DNA from: Anaerolineaceae bacterium
Lineage (GTDB): Bacteria; Chloroflexota; Anaerolineae; JAAYZQ01
Direction of reading: 5' to 3'
Assembly: GCA_012514775.1 (NCBI GenBank)
Contig: JAAYZQ010000339.1
Coordinates: 1 to 25,057 of the forward strand
DNA length: 25,057 bases
Shown: positions 1-8,321 of the stretch, piece after piece
Numbering within the stretch: position 1 is the first letter of the stretch
Layout of the letters: each line of letters opens with the position of its first letter
Translations under genes and position numbers: made by a program
Notes under the pieces: model-generated
What the model was told of the DNA's origin: nothing
What the model saw: the letters and a program-made list of their open reading frames with translations, nothing else
Database searches by the model: none

Positions 1-1063
1 ACAAGTAGTCCACCTCGGCCCGCGACAGCTCGGCGGCGGCGGGGAGCTGGACAAACATGGAGGCAAACCTGGCGCCCTGATCCCGAAAGTAGCGGACGTT
101 GTAGGGCCACAGGGCGGCGCGGCTCGCGTCGCCCCGGCACAGCGCCTCGACCACGACATCGGCGGCGATCTGGCAGGCGGTGAACGACGACGTCACCCCT
201 TCTCCCGAGAATGGCTTGGTCTGAAAGGCGGCGTCGCCCACGACGAGAAAGCCGTTGGCCACCAGCGAGTAGGGCGAGCGGCGGTAGGGTGTCCGCCCCT
301 GAGTTCGCTTGACCACGCGGCCCGGATCGCCGAAATACTCCTCGCGCCACTGGCGATGCCTCTCCCAGGCGTACTGGTAGCTGCCCGGCTGGCCGATGCC
401 CAGGATGGCACCATCGCCGCGGCTGGGGTTCCAGAAGGCCTTGTGGTAGGGATAGAAGTTCAGGCCGCGGGGCGTGCCGGGGGGCAGGTCCTCGCGGAAC
501 TCCAGGCAGACAAAGAGGGTGTCGTCCGGGCGGATGGTATCCGTCTCGACGCCCAGTCCGGCCGGCAGGCGGGTCCGCACCACACCGTCGATGCCCGAGG
601 CATCGGCCACGATGGCTCCCCGCACCTCCAGGGGCTCGCCGCGCCGCAGCGCCCGGACGCCCGTCACAAAGCCGTCCTCCACGACGGGCTCTACGACCTC
701 CACTTCCTCCACGAACTGAGCCCCTGCCTCCGCGACGTAGCCGTGCAGCCGCCGGTGAAAGGCCGGCTTGTGCATGACATAGAAGGCATAGCGCACCGGG
801 TTCTGCACCTGGAGATCGGGCGACCAGGCCAGGCCGGTGGGATGGTGGCCGATGAGCTCTTCTCCCTCGGGATGGGGCAGCCCGAACTGGTCAAAGCGCA
901 CCTCGTCCATGTGAAAGATGTCGATGGCCTGCCCGCCATCGGCCAGGCATTGCTTTTCCAGGACGAGGACCTGCAGGCCCGCCTGGGCCAGGCGCCACGC
1001 CAAGTAGCAGCCGCTGGTCCCCGCCCCCACGACGACGACGTCAGCCTCGAGCTTGTGTGTCAT
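1..1063 (-). CDS. Geranylgeranyl-reductase-family FAD-dependent oxidoreductase (3' end missing)
   Basis: The reading frame opens at an ATG (complement of 1061-1063) and stays open to the left edge, giving 354 codons without a stop, so the C-terminus lies outside the window. The N-terminus starts MTHKLEADVVVVGAG and contains the Rossmann FAD-binding fingerprint GAGTSG followed by a basic/acidic strand end (VLVLEK). About residue 300 is the second flavin motif, VVGDAA followed by GEGV, typical of the geranylgeranyl reductase / aromatic-ring hydroxylase-like superfamily. Family members saturate isoprenoid chains of chlorophylls, archaeal-type lipids or menaquinones, or act on other substrates; the substrate cannot be read here. 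It has its own promoter and a GAGGGGG ribosome site, so it is probably separate from the rho gene upstream. Family assignment is secure, function is not. Confidence 0.85.
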   Translation of the reverse strand, partial: MTHKLEADVVVVGAGTSGCYLAWRLAQAGLQVLVLEKQCLADGGQAIDIFHMDEVRFDQFGLPHPEGEELIGHHPTGLAWSPDLQVQNPVRYAFYVMHKPAFHRRLHGYVAEAGAQFVEEVEVVEPVVEDGFVTGVRALRRGEPLEVRGAIVADASGIDGVVRTRLPAGLGVETDTIRPDDTLFVCLEFREDLPPGTPRGLNFYPYHKAFWNPSRGDGAILGIGQPGSYQYAWERHRQWREEYFGDPGRVVKRTQGRTPYRRSPYSLVANGFLVVGDAAFQTKPFSGEGVTSSFTACQIAADVVVEALCRGDASRAALWPYNVRYFRDQGARFASMFVQLPAAAELSRAEVDYL

Positions 1064-1114
1064 CTGCACCCCCTCGTCAAACACAACTGAAGCCAGCCCT
1101 ACGCAACGACACAA

Positions 1115-1143
1115 AGTATAGCACGAGACAGGGCCAGGCGCAA
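1115..1143 (-). promoter_or_regulatory. Sigma-70-type promoter for the flavoprotein gene
   Basis: On the minus strand, TTGCGC (complement of 1138-1143) and TATACT (complement of 1115-1120) are separated by exactly 17 bp. Transcription would start near 1108, leaving a leader of about 45 nt before the ATG at 1063. Confidence 0.6.
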
Positions 1144-1187
1144 GGACCGATCCCGGGCGTTGGGCTTATTCACCTCGGCAGGGACGG

Positions 1188-2279
1188 CTACGACGAGATC
1201 TGGCCCAGGAGCTCCTCGTTGGTCGGATACTTCTCGATGAGCTGGAGCAGGGTGAGCAGCGCGTCCCGGGGCGAGCGATCGGCCAGGGCGCGGCGCAGCT
1301 TGGTGAGGCGGGCAAACTCGTCGGGCGGATAGAGGAGCTCATCCTTGCGCGTTCCGCTGCCCCGGACGTTGATGGCGGGAAAGATGCGAGCCTCGGCCAG
1401 GGCCCGGTCGAGAAGGATCTCGCAGTTGCCCGTGCCCTTGAATTCCTCAAAGACCACCTGGTCCAGCCGCGAGCCGGTATCCACCAGGATGGTTGCCAGG
1501 ATGGTCACCGAGCCGCCGTTTTCCACGTTGCGGGCCACGCCAAAGAAGCGGCGCGGGATCTGCAGGGCGCCGGCCTCCAGCCCGCCCGACAGTGAGCGGC
1601 CGCCACCTCGCCCGGGCCCCTGTAGGTTAAAGGTGCGCGTCATGCGCGTCAGGCTGTCGAGGAGGACCACCACGTCGTGGCCGCACTCCAGCTCCACGCG
1701 AATGTGGGCCAGCATCAGCTCCGCCAGGGCCACGTGCTCCCGCTGGGGGCGGTCGGCGGAGCTGGCAAAGACCTCGGCGTCGAGCCCGCGCCGGAAAAAG
1801 GTCACCTCCTCGGGCCGCTCGTCGATGAGCAGCACGACGATGCGCACCTCGGAGTCGGTGGCCCGCACGGCCTGGGCGACCTGCTCCAGGAGCATGGTCT
1901 TGCCCGCCTTGGGCGGTGAGACGATGAGCCCGCGGGTCCCCTTGCCGATGGGCGCCACCAGGTCCACGATGCGCATGGCCGGCTCGCCCGTGGCCGCCAG
2001 CGGGAACCGCTCTCGGGGATCGAGGGCCACCAACCGGTCAAAGGGGATGCGGGCGGCAAAGGCCTTGGGCGACAGGCCACAGATGGCGTCAACCCCCACC
2101 AACTCGGGGCCTCGCCGGCCGCCACCCTGCACCGGGCCGGTCACGCGCGCCCCCTCCACCAGGCCCAGCTCGCGCACCAGGCGCGCCGGCACCGAGACCT
2201 CGTCACCCAGCCGGTCGAGGTCGACGAGGACGCCGCCCCCCCGGTTCAGATGCAACAGGCCGCTCTTGATTTCAGCCAT
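1188..2279 (-). CDS. rho: Transcription termination factor Rho, short form without Rho-N domain
   Basis: This encodes 363 residues. The start is the ATG (complement of 2277-2279), preceded by a strong AGGAGG; an upstream in-frame start at 2327 would overlap the ABC gene and lacks such a site. Rho is a hexameric RNA-dependent ATPase/helicase that ends transcription. Residues 1-100 are a reduced RNA-binding cold-shock-like region (VSVPARLVRELGLVEG). The ATPase core follows with Walker A PPKAGKT, LLIDERPEEVT, the Walker B-like VVVLLDSLTRMTR, and the highly conserved stretch ARNVENGG to EEFKGTGN and SGTRKDELL. Typical Rho proteins are about 420 residues or longer; the roughly 50-residue N-terminal Rho-N domain is absent. 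It begins 19 bp after the ABC gene stop, so it is probably cotranscribed with the exporters. It could be the housekeeping Rho or a paralogue; the rest of the genome would tell. Confidence 0.92.
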   Translation of the reverse strand: MAEIKSGLLHLNRGGGVLVDLDRLGDEVSVPARLVRELGLVEGARVTGPVQGGGRRGPELVGVDAICGLSPKAFAARIPFDRLVALDPRERFPLAATGEPAMRIVDLVAPIGKGTRGLIVSPPKAGKTMLLEQVAQAVRATDSEVRIVVLLIDERPEEVTFFRRGLDAEVFASSADRPQREHVALAELMLAHIRVELECGHDVVVLLDSLTRMTRTFNLQGPGRGGGRSLSGGLEAGALQIPRRFFGVARNVENGGSVTILATILVDTGSRLDQVVFEEFKGTGNCEILLDRALAEARIFPAINVRGSGTRKDELLYPPDEFARLTKLRRALADRSPRDALLTLLQLIEKYPTNEELLGQISS

Positions 2280-2298
2280 TTTTTCCTCCTGCAAGCCG

Positions 2299-4137
2299 TC
2301 AGGCTGTTGCCGGGCTCTGCAGCACAAAGGGGTCGTACTCTTCCTCCAGTTGGCGACGGAACTGGCGTGTGTAGAGCCGGTGGTAGTGGCCGCGCTGGCG
2401 GAGCAGCTCGGCGTGGCTGCCCATCTCGGCGATGCGGCCCTTTTCGATGACCAGGATGCGGTCGGCGCGCTTGCTGGTCGACAGGCGGTGGGCGATGATA
2501 AAACTGGTGCAGTCGCGCATCAGCGTCTCCATACCGCGCTGGATGAGGTCTTCGGTCAGGGTATCCACCGAGCTCGTCGCCTCATCCATGACAAAGATCT
2601 GGGGCCGGGCCAGGATGGCCCGCGCCAGGCTGATGAGCTGCTTCTGGCCCACCGACAGCAGGTTGCCGCCTTCGCCGACGGGCTCGTCGTAGCCCTCTTC
2701 CAGGGTGCGGATAAACTCGTGAGCCCCGGCCAGGCGGGCGGCTTCCTCGACCTCCTGGTCCGTGGCCTCCAGCCGGCCGTAGCGAATGTTGTCGCGGATC
2801 GAGCCGGAAAACAGGTGCGGCGTCTGCAGCACGACACCGATGCGCGATTGGATCGCGTGGAGCGACAGGTCGCGATAGTTCCGCCCCCCGATGCGAATCA
2901 CGCCCCGCTTGGGCTCGTAGAAGCGGCAAACCAGGTTGACGATGGTCGACTTGCCGCCCCCCGTGGGCCCCACCAGGGCGATGGTCTCTCCCCGCCGCAC
3001 CTTCAGGTAAAAGTCCTTGAGGACAGGGTTGTCGGGCTCGTACCAGAAGTCCACGCCGTCGAACTCGATGTCGCCCCAGACCGTGCCGGGATCGACGGCA
3101 CCCGGCCGATCCCTCACCTCCGGGACGGCGTCGATGAGAGAAAAGACGCGCTCGGCCGAGGCGATGGCCTGCTGCATCTCGGCGTAAACGCGGGCCATCT
3201 CCTGGATGGGCCACAGCATAAAGGTCACGTAGGATACAAAGGCCTGGATGCCGCCCACGGTCATGCCCAGGGCAGCGGCCGCCGTGGGCAGGGCCTGCAG
3301 ACCCCCATACCAGACGATGACGCCGATGGCTACGGCGCTGATGATCTGCACCACGGGCAGAAACAGGGCCGACAGCCAGGCAGCCCGGTAGGAGGCGCGG
3401 TACATCTCGCCCGTCAACCCGCCAAAGTCACCCAGGTTGCGCTCCTCGCGCCCCAGGGCCTTGACCACGCGCACGCCGTTGATGTTCTCGTTGTAGGCGC
3501 CCGTGATCTTGCTGTTGATCTTGCGCACCTGCCGGAACTCGACCAGGATCCACTTCTTGAACTGGACGGCGACGACGATCAGAACCGGGATCACCAGCAA
3601 CACCAGGAGGGCCAGCTTCCAGTTGATCATGAGCATAAAGATGACCGCCGTGATGATGTTCATGATGCCCCAGGTCATGTCCAGGAGCCCCCAGGTCACC
3701 AGCTCGGCGATGCGGTCCGAGTCAGAGTTGACGCGGGCCATGATCCAGCCCACCGGCGTGCGGTCAAAGTAGGAGAAGGACAGCTCCTGGAGATGCTCGA
3801 ACATCTTTTTTCGGAGGTCGTAGCGCACGCGCTCGCCCAGCACGCCTGTCAGATAGATGAAACCGAACACGCCGATGGCCTGCACCAGGATCAGCGCGCC
3901 ATAGATCGTCACGATATCGACGAGGGCGGCGCGATTCCCGGCCAGGATGCCCTCGTCCACGATCCTCTTGCTGAGGAAAGTAAAGTACGAGTCCATGGCC
4001 GACACGGCCGCAACGGTCACCAAGAAGCCGACGACCCAGCGCCAGTGCGGCCGTGTCTGCGCCAGGATGCGCAGGAACGTCCGGCCGTTGAACTGGCTCG
4101 TGAATTCTTCTTCCTCAATCTCGAAATCTTCTACCAT
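2299..4137 (-). CDS. ABC exporter half-transporter, degenerate-signature subunit
   Basis: A 612-residue membrane ABC protein with an N-terminal six-helix exporter domain (about 30-330) and a C-terminal nucleotide-binding domain. Walker A is GPTGGGKS (390-397), the Q-loop glutamine is Q438, Walker B ends with D518 and a canonical catalytic glutamate E519, and the switch histidine is H550. The signature motif is LSVGQ (494-498) instead of LSGGQ, a degenerate form. The upstream gene carries the complementary defects, which is the hallmark of heterodimeric exporters such as TM287/288 or BmrCD. Substrates of that group include drugs, lipids and peptides; none can be inferred here. The ribosome site before the ATG is weak and the 91-bp gap from the partner gene shows no promoter, so translation probably depends on the shared transcript. 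Confidence 0.93.
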   Translation of the reverse strand: MVEDFEIEEEEFTSQFNGRTFLRILAQTRPHWRWVVGFLVTVAAVSAMDSYFTFLSKRIVDEGILAGNRAALVDIVTIYGALILVQAIGVFGFIYLTGVLGERVRYDLRKKMFEHLQELSFSYFDRTPVGWIMARVNSDSDRIAELVTWGLLDMTWGIMNIITAVIFMLMINWKLALLVLLVIPVLIVVAVQFKKWILVEFRQVRKINSKITGAYNENINGVRVVKALGREERNLGDFGGLTGEMYRASYRAAWLSALFLPVVQIISAVAIGVIVWYGGLQALPTAAAALGMTVGGIQAFVSYVTFMLWPIQEMARVYAEMQQAIASAERVFSLIDAVPEVRDRPGAVDPGTVWGDIEFDGVDFWYEPDNPVLKDFYLKVRRGETIALVGPTGGGKSTIVNLVCRFYEPKRGVIRIGGRNYRDLSLHAIQSRIGVVLQTPHLFSGSIRDNIRYGRLEATDQEVEEAARLAGAHEFIRTLEEGYDEPVGEGGNLLSVGQKQLISLARAILARPQIFVMDEATSSVDTLTEDLIQRGMETLMRDCTSFIIAHRLSTSKRADRILVIEKGRIAEMGSHAELLRQRGHYHRLYTRQFRRQLEEEYDPFVLQSPATA

Positions 4138-4228
4138 GTGACAAGCTCGATTCTGCGCGACGGGATTGCCGAATCCCTGCCAGGCTACGGGCCACCAGGG
4201 GCAGCGGCGTTCGGACGAAGCCTACTGC

Positions 4229-6106
4229 CTACGACCCCGAGGCCGCAACCGACTCCTGCTCCGGCGCATCGATGCCGGAAAGCTCTTGCTCCAGCTCGAC
4301 CTCGATGCGCGCCTGCATGTCATATATGCGGCGGTAGATGCCTTCCTGGGCCATGAGCTCCTCGTGCGTACCGCGCTGCACCACGCGGCCGTGCTCCAGG
4401 ACCAGGATCAGGTCGGCGTTTATCAGGCTCTGGATGCGATGGGCAATGATGAACGTCGTGCGACCGCGCATCAGGCGCTCCAGGGCCTCGCGAATCTCGG
4501 CCTCGGTCTCGGTGTCTACCGACGAGGTCGAGTCGTCCAGGATGAGGATGCAAGGATCCTTCAACAACGTGCGGGCGATGGCCACCCGCTGCTTCTGGCC
4601 GCCCGATAGTGTGACCCCCTTCTCGCCCACGAGGGTGTTATAACCCTCGGGGAAGGTGAGGATCGATTCGTGGATGGCCGCCGCGCGTGCCGCTGCCTCG
4701 ACCTCGTCGTCCGAGACCGCGCGGTCCACGCCATAGGTAATGTTCTCGCGTATCGAGCGCGAGAAGAGAAACGGCTCCTGTTCCACGATGCCGATCTGCT
4801 GCCGCAGGTAGTGCCTGGGTAGCTCCTTGAGCTCGTGACCGTCCAGGGTCAGGCTGCCGCTGTTGTATTCGTAAAAGCGGGGCAGGAGGTTGACCAGCGT
4901 CGTCTTGCCCGAGCCCGTGGGGCCCAGCAGGGCGATGGCCTGGCCCGGCTCGGCCCGAAAGCTGATGTCGTGCAGCACCCGCTCGTCGCCCTCGCACCGT
5001 CCCGACGGTCCGGCGTCGGGATAGCCAAAGGCAACGTCGCGGAACTCGACGGCGCCATCCAGGGAGCCGTTGGGCTGGATCGCGCCCTCGTCCAGGGCCT
5101 CACGGTCCTGGCGGATGACCTCCACAACACGTCCGAAGGAGACCAGGCCGGTGGACATCTGCACGATAAAGCGCCCCAGGTTGCGCATGGGCCAGATGAT
5201 CCACTGGACGAGGCCGGCATATACCAGGTAATCACCAACGGTGATGGTCCCATCGATGGTCATGAGAGCGCCCGCCACAAAGCCGCCCAGCATCTGCACG
5301 CCGCAGACAATGTCGGACAGCGGCCAGAACGAGGCGTGCATGGTCAGGAGGCGGCGGCCCCGCAGGTACTTTTCCCAGTTGTCCACCTCGAATTTGTCCT
5401 GCTCGTATTGCTGGCGGGCAAAGGCCTTGACCACCCGCACGCCGGTCAGGTTCTCCTGCAGCGTGGTCGACAGGACGGCATCCTGCTCCTGGAACCGCTC
5501 GTACGCCTGCGACACCTTCCGGAAAAAGATGGCCGACGTGACGACGATGATCGGCACGGCAATGATGGACAGGAGCGCCAGGCGGACGTTCAGGGCCAGC
5601 AACACGGCGAAATTGACGACGAAAAGCAGCAGGATGCGCCCCACGCCGATGGCCTGGTCGGCAAAGAAACGACGCAGGGCATCGACGTCGGACGTGCTGC
5701 GCTGGATCAGCTCGCCCGTGGGCGTCTGGTCGTGGTAGCTGAAGGGCAGGCGCTGGATGTGATCGTACAGGTAGTTGCGCAGGCCGCGCACCACGCCCTC
5801 GGCCGTCTGGGCGGCCAGCTTGCCGCTGACAAAGGTCGAGGCGCCCTGCACGACCGCCAGGAGGATAAAGCCCAACGCCAGGAGAGGCAGGCTGCCCCTC
5901 GCCGCCTCGTTGCCCAGGACCGTGTCTACAAAGTGGCCCAGGAGCAGGTAGCTGCCGACGCGGGCAATGGCCGCTACGCCCAGGCTCAGATTGGCCCAGG
6001 CGTACGTAGCCCGATGGCCACGCATGAGCCGCCATACGCCGACCAGGCGGTTGCCGGTTACAATGGTTTTCAGATCGTGAGGCCGCGGCGCGGCTGCCAG
6101 AGACAA
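4229..6106 (-). CDS. ABC exporter half-transporter, degenerate-Walker-B subunit
   Basis: A 625-residue exporter half-transporter. The start is a TTG (complement of 6104-6106) chosen because a strong GGGAGGG lies 6 bp upstream and no ATG precedes the first membrane helix. The transmembrane domain spans about 35-330. The nucleotide-binding domain has Walker A GPTGSGKT (395-402), Q443, canonical signature LSGGQ (500-504), Walker B aspartate D524 and switch H556. At the catalytic glutamate position there is an aspartate (D525). Combined with the LSVGQ partner, one composite ATP site is fully canonical (partner Walker A/B plus this LSGGQ) and the other is degenerate at both halves. First gene of the leftward unit driven by the promoter at 6176-6204. 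Confidence 0.93.
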   Translation of the reverse strand: MSLAAAPRPHDLKTIVTGNRLVGVWRLMRGHRATYAWANLSLGVAAIARVGSYLLLGHFVDTVLGNEAARGSLPLLALGFILLAVVQGASTFVSGKLAAQTAEGVVRGLRNYLYDHIQRLPFSYHDQTPTGELIQRSTSDVDALRRFFADQAIGVGRILLLFVVNFAVLLALNVRLALLSIIAVPIIVVTSAIFFRKVSQAYERFQEQDAVLSTTLQENLTGVRVVKAFARQQYEQDKFEVDNWEKYLRGRRLLTMHASFWPLSDIVCGVQMLGGFVAGALMTIDGTITVGDYLVYAGLVQWIIWPMRNLGRFIVQMSTGLVSFGRVVEVIRQDREALDEGAIQPNGSLDGAVEFRDVAFGYPDAGPSGRCEGDERVLHDISFRAEPGQAIALLGPTGSGKTTLVNLLPRFYEYNSGSLTLDGHELKELPRHYLRQQIGIVEQEPFLFSRSIRENITYGVDRAVSDDEVEAAARAAAIHESILTFPEGYNTLVGEKGVTLSGGQKQRVAIARTLLKDPCILILDDSTSSVDTETEAEIREALERLMRGRTTFIIAHRIQSLINADLILVLEHGRVVQRGTHEELMAQEGIYRRIYDMQARIEVELEQELSGIDAPEQESVAASGS

Positions 6107-6175
6107 AGAATTCCCTCCCAGAATGTATTTTCACCGGGGAACGCGACGGGCCGTGTCTACATCCGGACGAGCCAC

Positions 6176-6204
6176 ATCATACACGAAAACGCCCGAAATG
6201 CCAA
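6176..6204 (-). promoter_or_regulatory. Sigma-70-type promoter for the ABC exporter-rho unit
   Basis: Minus strand TTGGCA (complement of 6199-6204), 17-bp spacer, TATGAT (complement of 6176-6181). The predicted start is near 6169, about 63 nt before the TTG start codon at 6106. Confidence 0.65.
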
Positions 6205-6237
6205 CTGTGTTCACGCTGCTGGAACCTAACCCCCCAA

Positions 6238-6262
6238 CCCCCTTCCCGATATGGGAAGGGGG
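6238..6262. repeat. Perfect 10-bp inverted repeat, REP-like palindrome
   Basis: CCCCCTTCCC (6238-6247) and GGGAAGGGGG (6253-6262) are perfect complements around a 5-nt loop GATAT, preceded by a C-rich stretch AACCCCCCAA. It sits between divergent promoters and is not explained by a gene. C-rich palindromes of this style are dispersed repeats in some Chloroflexota and cyanobacterial genomes; only one copy is in the window. Confidence 0.6.
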
Positions 6263-6290
6263 AGCGGCCGGTCCCGCCCACGCCCTCACT

Positions 6291-6318
6291 TTGGGCAGAG
6301 CCGGCTTTCGAGTATAAT
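6291..6318 (+). promoter_or_regulatory. Promoter for tgt, probably giving a leaderless transcript
   Basis: TTGGGC (6291-6296), 16-bp spacer, consensus TATAAT (6313-6318). The ATG at 6326 lies only 7 nt after the -10 box, where transcription normally begins, and no Shine-Dalgarno sequence could fit between. Confidence 0.65.
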
Positions 6319-6325
6319 GGGTCGC

Positions 6326-7444
6326 ATGAGCCTGGAATTCACGCTGTTCGACACCGACGCAGGAACCGAAGGACGCCTGGGGCGCATGGTCACACCCCAC
6401 GGTGAGATCGCCACACCGGCCTTTGCCCCCGTGGGCACCCAGGCCACCGTCAAGACCCTGGATCCGCGCGACTTGCACGAGCTGGGCGCGGAGCTGATCC
6501 TGGCCAATACCTACCACCTCTACCTGCGCCCCGGCGCCGACCTGGTGGCCGAGATGGGCGGACTGCACGGCTTCATGGGATGGGATGGGCCGATCCTCAC
6601 CGATTCGGGCGGCTACCAGGTTTTCAGCCTGGCGCCCACCCGCCAGGTAAGCGACGAGGGGGTCCTCTTTCGCTCGCACATCGACGGCTCGTCGCACCTC
6701 TTCACGCCCGAGCTGGTCATCGACGTCGAGGAAAAGCTGGGCGCCGACATTATCATGTGCCTGGACGAGTGCGCCGAGCCCCGCGACCGGGCCTACAACG
6801 AGGAGGCCCTGGCCCGCACCCACGCCTGGGCTGAGCGCTGCCGGGCGGCCCACTCCCGGCCCGACCAGGCCCTCTTTGGCATCGTCCAGGGCGGCATCTT
6901 CTCCGATCTGCGCCAGCAGAGCGCCCGATTCCTCGTGGGCCTGGACTTTCCCGGTTACGCCATTGGCGGCCTGAGTGTGGGGGAGACCAAGGCCGAGATG
7001 TATGCCACGCTGGAGGAGACGCTGCCCTACCTGCCCGCCGACAAGCCTCGCTACCTCATGGGCGTGGGCGCGCCGGAGGACGTGCTGGAGGGTGTGGCCC
7101 GGGGCGTGGACCTGTTCGACTGCGTGCTACCCACCCGCCTGGCCCGCAACGCCGCCCTCCTGACGCGGCAGGGGCGCATCAACATGCGCAACGCCAGGTT
7201 CGAGCGCGACGCCTCGCCAGTGGAGGCGGGTTGCGCCTGCTACACCTGCCGCCACTTCTCCAGGGCCTACCTGCGGCACCTGTTCAAGGCCGAAGAGATC
7301 CTGGCCAGCCGCCTGGCCACCATTCACAACGTGCACTTTATGCTGGAGCTCATGCGCGACGTCCGCGCAGCCATTGCCTCCGACAGCTTGGCTGCTTTCA
7401 AGGACGAGTTCCTGGCCGGCTATCCCATCATGGGGCAGAAGTAG
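6326..7444 (+). CDS. tgt: tRNA-guanine(34) transglycosylase (queuine tRNA-ribosyltransferase)
   Basis: A 372-residue protein, the normal length for bacterial Tgt, which exchanges guanine for preQ1 at the wobble position of GUN anticodon tRNAs during queuosine synthesis. The base-recognition motif LTDSGGYQVFSL contains D93. The FDCVLPTR motif carries D265, aligned with the nucleophile Asp280 of the Zymomonas enzyme. The zinc ligands C303, C305, C308 and H334 have exactly the family spacing. ATG 6326 (MSLEFTLFDTD) is preferred; ATG 6317 overlaps the -10 box and would lie upstream of the predicted transcript start. It appears to head a unit with uppP and the phosphate-binding lipoprotein. No other queuosine gene is visible. 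Confidence 0.96.
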   Translation: MSLEFTLFDTDAGTEGRLGRMVTPHGEIATPAFAPVGTQATVKTLDPRDLHELGAELILANTYHLYLRPGADLVAEMGGLHGFMGWDGPILTDSGGYQVFSLAPTRQVSDEGVLFRSHIDGSSHLFTPELVIDVEEKLGADIIMCLDECAEPRDRAYNEEALARTHAWAERCRAAHSRPDQALFGIVQGGIFSDLRQQSARFLVGLDFPGYAIGGLSVGETKAEMYATLEETLPYLPADKPRYLMGVGAPEDVLEGVARGVDLFDCVLPTRLARNAALLTRQGRINMRNARFERDASPVEAGCACYTCRHFSRAYLRHLFKAEEILASRLATIHNVHFMLELMRDVRAAIASDSLAAFKDEFLAGYPIMGQK

Positions 7445-7492
7445 GCGCCAGGCCGGCGCCATAGGGTCAACAGTCTTGACCATCGAGGAAGA

Positions 7493-8302
7493 ATGGACAT
7501 TTTACAAGCGATCGTGTTGGGTATTCTGCAGGGCGCTACCGAGTTTGTTCCCATCTCCAGCTCCGGGCACCTGGTCCTCGTGCCCTGGCTGCTCGGCTGG
7601 CCGGCGTCGGGCCTGGTGTTCGACACCATCGTCCACTGGGGCACGCTGCTGGCCGTGGTGGCCTACTTCTGGAAGGACTGGTGGATGATCATCAGCACCG
7701 GGCTGCGCGGCTTGTTGCGGCGGGATTGGAGCGATCCCCGCTCGCGGCTGCTGTGGCTCCTGGTCCTGGGCAGCGTGCCGGCAGCGTTGATCGGGTACTG
7801 CCTGGAGGACTTTTTCGAGAGCCTCTTTTCCGAGCCGGTCTGGGTGAGCATCTTTTTGCTGGTCACGGCGGCCCTGCTGGCTGCCAGCGAACGGATGGCC
7901 CGCCAGGTGCGGGAGGCCCGCGACCTGCGCTGGCAGGATGCGCTGACCATCGGCCTCAGCCAGGCGGCGGCCATCGCCCCCGGCATCTCGCGATCCGGCG
8001 CGACCATCAGCGCCGGCCTATGGCGCGGGCTGGAGAGGACAGAGGCGGCGCGATTTAGCTTCTTGCTGGGCACGCCCATCATCTTTGGGGCGGGGCTGTT
8101 TCAACTCCTGGACCTGTTCGCCATGCCCAATGCCGAGGCCCAGGTCTCGCTCCTGGCCGCCGGGTTCGTGGCAGCGGCCGTCAGCGGCTACGTCTGTATC
8201 TGGACGCTCTTGCGTTACCTACAGCGCGGCCGGCTCTATCCCTTTGCGGTCTACTGTGCGCTGGCCGGCATCTTTTTTCTTCTCGTGTCTCTTTTCCGCT
8301 AG
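7493..8302 (+). CDS. uppP: Undecaprenyl-diphosphatase (bacitracin resistance family)
   Basis: A 269-residue polytopic membrane protein. It removes a phosphate from undecaprenyl diphosphate so that the lipid carrier can be reused for peptidoglycan and other envelope polymers. The first family motif, QGATEFVPISSSGH, is at residues 13-26 with E17 and H26. The second, PGISRSGAT, is at 163-171 with R167. The ATG is preceded by GAGGAA. It follows tgt by 48 bp with no convincing internal promoter. Confidence 0.96.
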   Translation: MDILQAIVLGILQGATEFVPISSSGHLVLVPWLLGWPASGLVFDTIVHWGTLLAVVAYFWKDWWMIISTGLRGLLRRDWSDPRSRLLWLLVLGSVPAALIGYCLEDFFESLFSEPVWVSIFLLVTAALLAASERMARQVREARDLRWQDALTIGLSQAAAIAPGISRSGATISAGLWRGLERTEAARFSFLLGTPIIFGAGLFQLLDLFAMPNAEAQVSLLAAGFVAAAVSGYVCIWTLLRYLQRGRLYPFAVYCALAGIFFLLVSLFR

Positions 8303-8321
8303 GGAACGGCCGGGGACTCGT

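Noticed and set aside
1345..4356. A 1003-codon plus-strand open frame
   Set aside because: It is antisense to rho and an ABC exporter; it is rich in Arg/Ser/Pro and later His/Asp with no domain, a typical shadow frame in GC-rich DNA.
4835..6229. A 464-codon plus-strand open frame
   Set aside because: Antisense to the upstream ABC exporter; composition rich in Gln/His/Asp/Arg with no motif, and it runs through the exporter promoter.
7476..7504. TTGACC as a -35 box for uppP
   Set aside because: The -10 at matching distance would lie inside the uppP coding sequence with a poor hexamer; uppP is better explained by cotranscription with tgt.
8085..8321. N-terminal extension of the phosphate-binding protein
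   Set aside because: It would overlap uppP in another frame; the lipoprotein signal begins cleanly at 8322.
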